A stretch of DNA of 64,000 nucleotides from Closterium sp. Naga37s-1 (lineage: Eukaryota; Streptophyta; Zygnematophyceae; Desmidiales; Closteriaceae), in contig CANJKZ010000400.1 in NCBI GenBank assembly GCA_947471745.1, positions 992,001-1,056,000 on the forward strand, in the 5' to 3' direction. Both the position numbers and the translations under genes were made by a program. Positions 57,501-64,000 of the stretch are shown here, piece after piece. Position 1 is the stretch's first letter. Every line of letters begins with the position of its first letter. The notes below the pieces were generated by a model that was given only the letters and a program-made list of their open reading frames with translations, was not told the origin of the DNA and ran no database searches.

Positions 57501-59628
57501 ATACGCTTGAGGGTCGGATCAGGCCTACGCTTTTTCGGGCAGGGAAAAAAACATTTCGGGCAGGGTGGAAAAAAATTACCCCCTATCTCATCTCACTAAT
57601 GCGTGCCCTAGCATTTTCGTGAGTCCGATCGGCGGGTGGGGTGGGGCGGGGAGTAGACATCATAGCTAGAGGGAGTAGTGTTGGAGAGGCTGTTCAAGTT
57701 GGAGTGCGCAGGGGCACTGCTGCAAGCGGGAATGCAAGGTAGGAAATGACGGGTTAGGAGTTGGGTTGGCTGGTAAGTAGCGTGAGATTTGTTGGGGGTT
57801 CGATTTTGATAGTTTTCAATGCGGTAGAGGGGATGGGTTCAAATGCCTAGATGGCACCTGAAATTCGACATTCGAGAAGCCAGATGTGCCTGAAAATTTC
57901 GAAGTCAGATCCCAGCTTGCATAGACTGCGGATTTGCAATTCGCCTTCGGCGAAATGCTCACCAAGAAAATCCGCATCTTTTCTGCGATTTTACTTTCCC
58001 GGGCTGCCCGAAATTTTTTATGGCTGCGTATCGCGTATTCGCTAGCGTTTAGCGTATTGCGTGTACACGCTAGCGTAGATACGCTAAACGCAAAGGGTCT
58101 AGAGCGTATAATCCATCATAGTTGCCCACCACCTTCTCTCCCTTGACTCACCATGATGTGGCGCATCTGTGGGGAGTGCAGCATGCGGGTGAGGTTGTAA
58201 TCTGCATAGAACCTCCCCAGGATGGGGACTGCACCCAAGAAAGGAAACTAATACCCCCTTGCTTCCATCCCTCTCCGTCCCTCTCCCACACTCACTCTCC
58301 CTCCTTTGACTCACCATGATGTGGCGCGTCTGTGGTGAGTGCAGCATGCGGGTGAGGTTGTAATCCGCATAGAACCTTCCACCCCCCTAGGATGGGCACG
58401 GCAGCTAGGGAGTCGAGTAAGCCATTACCCCTAACCCAGGCCCCGCCCTCCCACCTTCTCTCCGCTCTCACCATGATGTTTTTTGAGGCGCCTCAAAAAT
58501 GGCCCCGCCCTCCCACCTTCTCTCCGCTCTCACCATGATGTGGCGCATCTGTGGCGAGTGCAGCATGTGAGTGAGGTTGTAATCTGCATAGAACCGCCCC
58601 AGGATGGGCACGGCCCCCAGGGAGTCGAGCAAGTGCTGCATGTTGGGCTGGAAGTTGATGAGATCGTATCCGTACGATATGAAGGCCACCACTCGCTGTA
58701 AGGGAGGGGGACAATAGGGGAGGGAGGGACGGGAGTCGTGAGGTTTGGGCAAGTGCCAAGGGTTTGGGCAAGTGCCAAGGGTTTGGGCAAGTGCCGTTTT
58801 GAGACGTCTCAAAACTGGGTTTGGGTGAGTGCCAAGGGTTTGGGTAAGTGCCAAGGGTTTGGGTGAGTGGTAGCAGCAGGTGCTGCATGTTGGGCTGGAA
58901 GTTGATTAGTTCGTAGCTGTACGATATGAAGGCGAATCTGGTATGCTTCATACAAGACAGCAGGATAGATCGACGATTCATCACTTAGCACGTGCCTTAT
59001 CGAGAGCAGCAGAGAGCCAAGCCATACATGCGCGCTTGCTCACTCCAACAGTCACAAAGCCCTCCATCTGCCAGGGGGAGGGAGGGAAGGGGGTGGGGAT
59101 GGGGGTGGGGATGGGGATGGGGGTGGGGGTGGGGGTGGGGGTGGGGGTGGGGGTGGGGGTGGGGGTGGGGGTGGGGGTGGGGGTGGGGGTGGGGGTGGGG
59201 ATAGGGCACGCAAGGCATGAGCGGTCTGGGAAGAGAGTGAACAAGACCATTCCACTTTCATTCAATGACAAGGCCTGTTCGAGAGAGTGGCACAGGTTGG
59301 AGGCAGATGGTAGTAGTGAGGGGAAATGCGATGCGTCACTCATCCATCAGCCATCCTATGCATCATTCATCCATTACTCGTGCATACCTGCATCCATCAT
59401 CCATCATCCATCATCCATCACACATCCCATGCATCACTCATTGAGTACTCATGAATGCATACATACACACACAAATACATACATACATACATACATACAT
59501 ACATACATACATACATACATACATACATACATACATACATACATACATACATACATACATACATACATACATACATACATTCATACATACATACATACAT
59601 ACATACATACATACATACATACATACAT

Positions 59629-59682
<54 letters not shown>

Positions 59683-62600
59683 ACACACACACACACACAC
59701 CCACACACCCACACACACACACACACACATACATACATACATACATACATACATACATACATACATACATACATACATACATACATACATACATACATAC
59801 ATACATACATACATACATACATACATACATGCACCCATCATCCATCAACAATCTACCATCAGCCACGCATATGCATGTAACCAAGTAAACGAATCCACAT
59901 GTCACTCGGGAAGCACACGAGAAACACAGACATGCGGAAGACAAGGTTCAACCAGTATGGGGACATCTCATCTCACACCTTACATGTGTTTTTTTTAGAA
60001 TTCTCAAAAAACACACACAAGGTTCAACCAGAATGGGGACATCTCATCTCACACGCCATCCTTACCTGACACCGTGACAGCGACACGGACGAACCCACTC
60101 ACCAGCACATGGGGCAGTAGCTCTCTAGCGGCCGGCCAGTTGTGCAGCATCCATGGCAGGGATGACAGACTTGGTTTTGAGGCGCCTCAAATACCCAACT
60201 CACACGTTCACTCACTCACCGGCACGTGGGGAATCGGCTCTCTGGCAGCGAGTTGCGCAAAGAAAATTGAATTCGACCCAGATCCAACAGACCGAACTCG
60301 TCCTGATCTTCACTATTCTATGCTTAGGCGAGGTAGGGATCAAGTAAACAAGAAATTAACATTCCAAACTGAGCGTACGCGTGTTTCGGCACGGTGGCAT
60401 TTTTTAGGTGCCTCAAATGGCGCGGATGACCGACTTGCCCATGGGCATGTAGATGGCCATGGGCATGTAGATGGCCATGGGCATGTAGATGGCCATGGGC
60501 ATGTAGATGGCCATGGGCCACTCGGGGAGAGGGGAGGCGTAAGGGTACCTTACCTTGCAGTACTCACAGGCATGTGGGGAATGAGCTCTCTGGCGGCGAG
60601 TTGTGCTGCATCCATGGCACGAATGACCGACTTGGCCATGGGCATGTAGATGGGCCACTCGGGGGTGGTGGGGCATGAGGTGACCCCTCTCACTCACCGG
60701 CACATGGGGAATCAGCTCTCTGGCAGCGAGCTGTGCAGCGTCCATGGCTCGTATGACCGACTTGGCCATGGGCATGTAGATGGGCCACTCGGGGGTGGTG
60801 GGGTCTTGCAGAGCCATTGCTAGGGTGACTGGTGGATGGGGTGGGGAGAAGAGACGGGGAAGAAAGTGAGGGTGAAGTGATGGCCATGGGCGTGCGGATG
60901 GGCCACTCGGGGGTGGTGGGGTCTTGCAGAGCCATTGCTAGGGTGACTGGTGGATGGGGTGGGTGGAGTGGATGGGGAAGGGGGCGTGAGGTAGTGTGAT
61001 GGGTATGTGGATGGGTCATTTGGGCATGCGGATGGGTCATCTGGGCATGTGGATGGGTCATCTGGGCATATGGACGGGTCATCTGGGCATGTGGATGGGT
61101 CATCTGGGCATATGGACGGGTCATCTGGGCATGTGGATGGGTCATCTGGGCATGTGGATGGGTCATCTGGGCATGTGGATGGGTCATCTGGGCATGAGGA
61201 CGGGTCTTTTGGGCATGTGGACGGGACATTTGGGGTACGGACGCGATATAGGGTAACTGGCTTACATGAGATGATCTCCTCCTCCTGAAGCTTCTGGCCC
61301 CTGCTGCTGCTGATGCCAGGTGGAGTGACGTGAAAGGTGATGGGCATCATTGGCTCCTCGTGCAGCATCACGCCCATGATTCCCAGATCCACCACCAGCC
61401 TGCAATTGGGGGGTATAGCAGAGTGGCACAGAGGGGAATAGCTGAGTGGTATAGCAGATTGAATGGGAGTGACGTGAAAGGTGATGGGCATCATGGGCTC
61501 CTCATGTAGCAACACGCCCATTAATCCCAGATCCACCACCAGACTGCAATTGGGCCGAGCAACGGGACAGCAACGCGGATGAAGACGGCCTAGTACAACG
61601 TTCCGGGGTAGATGCAACGGGTACAACGTTCCGGGGTAGATGCAACGGGTACAACGTTCCGGGGTAGATGCAACGGGTACAACGTTCCGGGGTAGATGCA
61701 ACGGGTACAACGTTCCCACCCCTTGCTCTCACTCCCCTCCCATACATGCCACCCCCACTCACGCCTCATCCACACTTACGGAGCAGCAACGCGGATGAAG
61801 ACGGCATAGTACAACGTTCCGGGGTAGATGCAACGGGTACAACGTTCCGGGGTAGATGCAACGGGTACAACGTTCCGGGGTAGATGCAACGGGTACAACG
61901 TTCCCACCCCTTGCTCTCACTCCCCTCCCATACATGCCACCCCCACTCACGCCTCATCCACACTTACGGAGCAGCAACGCGGATGAAGACGGCATAGTAC
62001 AACGTTCCGGGGTAGATGCAACGGGTACAACGTTCCCACCCCTTGCTCTCACTCCCCTCCCATACATGCCACCCCCACTCACGCCCCATCCACACTTACG
62101 GAGCAGCAACGCCGATGAACACGGCATTCGCTTTCGGGACATGGTACCCGCGGTCGTCCCTGCCGTCATCGCTCCACCCCGCACCAATGAAGAAGAGCAC
62201 GAGCCCCTTGCTGGCGTTGGGCATGTTGTCTGATGCCTGGTATGGTCAGAAAAGGAGGAAGAACAGCCGAGCGGCGAGCAGTTAAAGAGTTGACTTTTGG
62301 GTCGACTCAGAAGCCACCCCAATGAAGAAGAGCACGAGGCCCTTGCTGGCGTTTGGCATGTTGTCCGGCGCCTGGGAGGGTGAAAGGAGGGAGGGAGGGA
62401 GGGAGGGAGGGAGGGAGGGGAAGCACGAGACGTGTGTCGGTTTGGGCACATGCTACCCACGGCCGTCCCTGCCATCGTCGCTCCACCCCGCCCCAATGAA
62501 GAAGAGCACGAGGCCCTTGCTGGCGTTGGGCATGTTGTCTGGTGCCTGGGAGGGCGATGCAGAGCAGGGAGGAAGCACAGCCGGGAGGCATGCATTGAGG

Positions 62601-63332
62601 GAGTTTATTTTTTCGGATTCACAAGGCGATTTCTAAGGCACCTAAAAAATCGACCGAGATTCACAAAGCGGTTCTCCAAAACTACCTGACCGAAACAACA
62701 TGCATTGCTTGCTCCCTCCCACCCACTCACCAGTCAATGAGGAGCACACATAATGCAGCAACTTTTGATCTGAATGACATTGCTCACAATGAGAGTGAGG
62801 TGGTGCCACCAGGAGAATCGGTTAGTGACGGTTCGGTTGAGCCAGTTGTGGGTGTTCACCAGCAGCACGTACCCCGTCCACCACCCTCCAGCCTCCTTGG
62901 CCCGCATGCGATTGCCAGTGTCTTTCCACCTGCCAACAGCAGGGAGTAACACCATAAGTGAGATGGGTTGGTGAAAATGACAGCAATATTCAGCCATGGA
63001 GTTTAGAGGCCGGTTTCGCTTCTGCGAAGGCGAATGGTCCCTGCTGTAACCAAACGCTGACAAACTCACCTAAATTCCGCATCCGCGCTATATACATATC
63101 TATCCAGCAGTGTACCGCGACAGTTCCTCGCCGTCTCACAGCCGCTTTGCGGGAAAAGAGGTGAGCCGGACGACTGTGCGATATCGGCGGAGAGCAGGCT
63201 TGGTCGCACGAGCTCGAAAAATGCCAAGTATGCGACGGTCAGTGCGACGGCGAGAGGCAGAATGCGACGAGTAAGAGCGGCCTGGAGTCGCCTGACGAGG
63301 ACCCCAGGGCTTGACGCGTGCGTACGTGTCAT
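53225..63332 (-). CDS. PqaA/AprA-family secreted or anchored protein
   Basis: Belongs to the PhoPQ-activated pathogenicity-related family (alpha/beta-hydrolase-like; Dictyostelium AprA is a member). Inferred exons, 5' to 3': 63332-63070, 62929-62788, 62236-62100, 61399-61266, 60819-60698, 59067-58996, 58695-58534, 57122-57028, 56468-56381, 55444-55260, 54790-54719, 54432-54276, 53374-53225. They sum to 1,779 nt, 592 residues, all phases agreeing. Near the N-terminus [20 protein letters not shown] is a membrane anchor or signal. Then come [48 protein letters not shown] and the nucleophile motif [10 protein letters not shown]. Next are [38 protein letters not shown] and [12 protein letters not shown]. 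The C-terminal beta region has [27 protein letters not shown] and [18 protein letters not shown]. The exon at 58996 has a GC donor (AAG/GCACGT). The family is known; the substrate is not. Confidence 0.83.
53337..54178 (-). repeat. 133-bp tandem array of the last PqaA-like exon edge
   Basis: Six full copies and a partial one, with exact 133-bp spacing (53337, 53470, 53603, 53736, 53869, 54002, 54135). Each copy holds, on the minus strand, intron 3' end, acceptor CACAG and the first 80 or so bases of the last exon ([17 protein letters not shown]). Only the copy at the 3' end continues to the stop at 53225. The copies are nearly identical, so the expansion is recent or homogenised. Confidence 0.95.
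54171..54276. repeat. Long inverted structure with T and A runs
   Basis: TGCGAGCC plus about 22 Ts on one side is mirrored by about 28-30 As plus GGCTCGCA on the other, with about 35 bp between. The right arm overlaps the donor of the exon at 54276-54432. A second A run (about 54528-54558) lies in the next intron. Confidence 0.85.
54924..54945. repeat. 22-bp perfect palindrome, core GAATTC
   Basis: Contains TTTTGAGAATTCTCAAAA with AC/GT extensions. Direct repeats of GCATTGCATTTC flank it on both sides (about 54907 and 54954). Confidence 0.9.
55971..56240 (-). repeat. PqaA-like exon 9 copies with palindromes
   Basis: Partial copies of the exon at 56381-56468 with its donor (encoding [11 protein letters not shown]) lie at about 55975-56012, 56070-56104 and 56160-56225. 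Palindromes centred on GTCGAC, at 56013-56036 (one mismatch) and 56105-56128 (24 bp, perfect), mark the two junctions, 92 bp apart. A further 14-bp core is at 55885-55898. A GAGGCTGGGAGA 12-bp repeat follows at about 56243-56350. Confidence 0.9.
56832..57016. repeat. TA/ATGTAT microsatellite
   Basis: Runs of TATATATGTA and ATGT in an intron of the PqaA-like gene, ending a few bases before the donor at 57027. Confidence 0.9.
57436..58121. mobile_element. hAT/P-like MITE 2 (8-bp TSD)
   Basis: 686 bp with perfect 18-bp terminal inverted repeats CTATGATGGATTATACGC and an exact octamer duplication TTGCCCAC at 57428-57435 and 58122-58129. Subterminal CGCTAGCG and GCGTTTAGCGTA motifs are repeated at both ends; GCGTTTAGCG also occurs at the right end of MITE 1. 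Interior GGGCAGGG/CTGCCCG blocks are shared with MITE 1. It has no coding capacity and sits in an intron of the PqaA-like gene. Confidence 0.9.
58130..58970 (-). repeat. PqaA-like exon 7 copies
   Basis: Parts of the exon at 58534-58695 recur at about 58140-58230, 58308-58420 and 58870-58935. An exact 40-bp duplication (58439-58478 and 58501-58540) is separated by the 20-bp perfect palindrome TTTTTGAGGCGCCTCAAAAA (58480-58499). A second 20-bp palindrome with core GACGTC is at 58796-58815 among short GGGTTTGGGCAAGTGCCAA repeats. Confidence 0.92.
59090..59203. repeat. GGGGGT microsatellite
   Basis: About 17 copies of GGGGGT with GGGGAT variants. On the minus strand it forms the C-rich tract just before the acceptor of the exon at 58996-59067. 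Its plus strand could form G-quadruplexes. Confidence 0.9.
59458..59832. repeat. CATA tetranucleotide repeat with CA core
   Basis: About 375 bp of ACAT units interrupted by a CA/CACAC block (59645-59730), in an intron of the PqaA-like gene. Open frames in it are meaningless. Confidence 0.95.
60110..60960 (-). repeat. PqaA-like exon 5 copies
   Basis: Partial copies of the exon at 60698-60819 ([18 protein letters not shown]) occur at about 60105-60170, 60210-60260, 60415-60520, 60570-60670 and 60885-60945. The copy at 60430-60515 has decayed into an 18-bp GGGCATGTAGATGGCCAT repeat. The palindrome TTTGAGGCGCCTCAAA (60176-60191) lies between two copies. A variant core AGGTGCCT is at about 60402-60412. 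Confidence 0.88.
61005..61235. repeat. 21-bp minisatellite
   Basis: About ten copies of GGATGGGTCATCTGGGCATGT, with ACGGG variants, in an intron between exons 4 and 5 of the PqaA-like gene. Confidence 0.9.
61455..62640 (-). repeat. PqaA-like exon 3 and 4 copies
   Basis: Exon 4 (61266-61399) recurs in part at about 61465-61560. The donor end of exon 3 (GCTGCTCC/GTAAGT) recurs at about 61775-61805 and 61963-61995 within approximately 190-bp blocks. These blocks also contain a 27-bp GGGTAGATGCAACGGGTACA-type repeat. The acceptor end of exon 3 recurs at about 62310-62370 and 62450-62550. Degenerate palindromes (about 62287-62303, TTTTGGGTCGACTCAGAA; and about 62626-62650) lie at two of the junctions. 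Confidence 0.85.
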
Positions 63333-64000
63333 AATAAACCGCTATTAAGTACTGCTTTAGTTGCCTCACATCAAACCAAAATACGTCGTTACTGGTAAGA
63401 GCGTAAATGCATAGGTTGTTCAAGGTCTCCTGCCGCCTCCATATAGTTGAATGCAACAACGAAAACCACGGCGTGGCATTTCAGTCGAGTATCTACTAAA
63501 ATGTGGGTGCTGAAAGTGGCTCCTGTTTCAGAATCTTCAATGTGGGTCTTGCAATGACCCTTCTAGAAGTTGCTTCGATTGCGGGATAACGAGAAGAGGA
63601 GGGGCACCACGACTTACAACAATCCTACATTGGTGTTTGGAACACCAGCCATTTTAGCTGCTAATATATATGTTGATGTAACCTTCACAAACTTAACCAG
63701 GCAATTTTTTATATCACATTATATCCGGATACGTCATTTTAATTTTTGTTATCCTGATATCCGCCATTTTGTTTTCTTAACTTTGTAAGCAGTTTGATTT
63801 GACACTTGGACATGTCATAATCAACCACGAGCCATGAATGTGTTTTATCCGCCAGATTATCCAGCCTCTCTCCAAAAACAATGTTGAGTCGGTCTCAGGC
63901 GAGTACATGGAAAGTCACAGGAGCAATCTACCATCAGCAACATCCAGCAGTACCAGCAGCGATCATCGCCCGTTCATTACGCTATGCGGTTCGACGACTT
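63333..64000. other. Upstream region of PqaA-like gene
   Basis: The AT-richer right edge of the window. It presumably holds the promoter of the minus-strand gene starting at 63332. No gene is recognised. Confidence 0.4.

Noticed and set aside
59418..59888. Frames encoding IHTY/MYVC repeats
   Set aside because: Translations of the CATA microsatellite.

Overview
The window looks like nuclear DNA of a streptophyte, most likely a zygnematophycean green alga such as Closterium. The grounds are intron-rich genes with GT-AG splice sites, a plant-type PRT6 N-recognin, GC-rich trinucleotide-repeat-laden exons, and Copia polyproteins of a type I remember as abundant in Closterium. The organism call is from memory, not from a search.

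Layout. 1-3160: two minisatellite arrays split by a 661-bp MITE with an 8-bp target duplication. 3417 to about 5636: the middle of a RecN-like SMC/ABC ATPase gene, cut off by a Copia fragment. 5637-26415: a retrotransposon nest. A minus-strand Ty3/Gypsy element (about 7654-26415) has been invaded by Copia element 2 (9253-13864, TSD ATGGG) and by a short non-autonomous LTR element C (15458-24666, TSD TATTC). Element C contains Copia 3 (15776-23070, TSD GAGGA), which in turn contains a 1.4-kb LTR element, Copia 4 (20513-21918, TSD CCACT). 26487-26557: an intronless tRNA-like gene with anticodon GUA. 28225-29943: a polyQ protein ending in an EAR repression motif.

31447-52966 (+): one giant PRT6/UBR-type E3 ubiquitin ligase gene of 15 inferred exons, about 4,850 codons. 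The two halves of its RING finger are about 1,350 residues apart, the gap being filled by low-complexity sequence that includes about 105 copies of an 18-bp VGTGTG repeat. 53225-63332 (-): a 13-exon gene for a PqaA/AprA-family (PhoPQ-activated pathogenicity-related) protein. Its exons sum to 1,779 nt, an open frame of 592 residues. These two genes converge with 258 bp between their stop codons.

The most unusual theme is shared by the three intron-containing genes. Exon edges, with their splice sites, are repeatedly copied in tandem, and many junctions carry a short near-perfect palindrome of the form TTTTGAG-N4-CTCAAAA, where N4 is TCGA, GCGC, ACGT or AATT. About 15 such palindromes lie between 5.4 and 60.2 kb; I noticed none inside the retroelement nest. 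Three MITE-like elements with perfect 8-bp target duplications (707-1367, 38678-39170, 57436-58121) also lie in or next to these genes.
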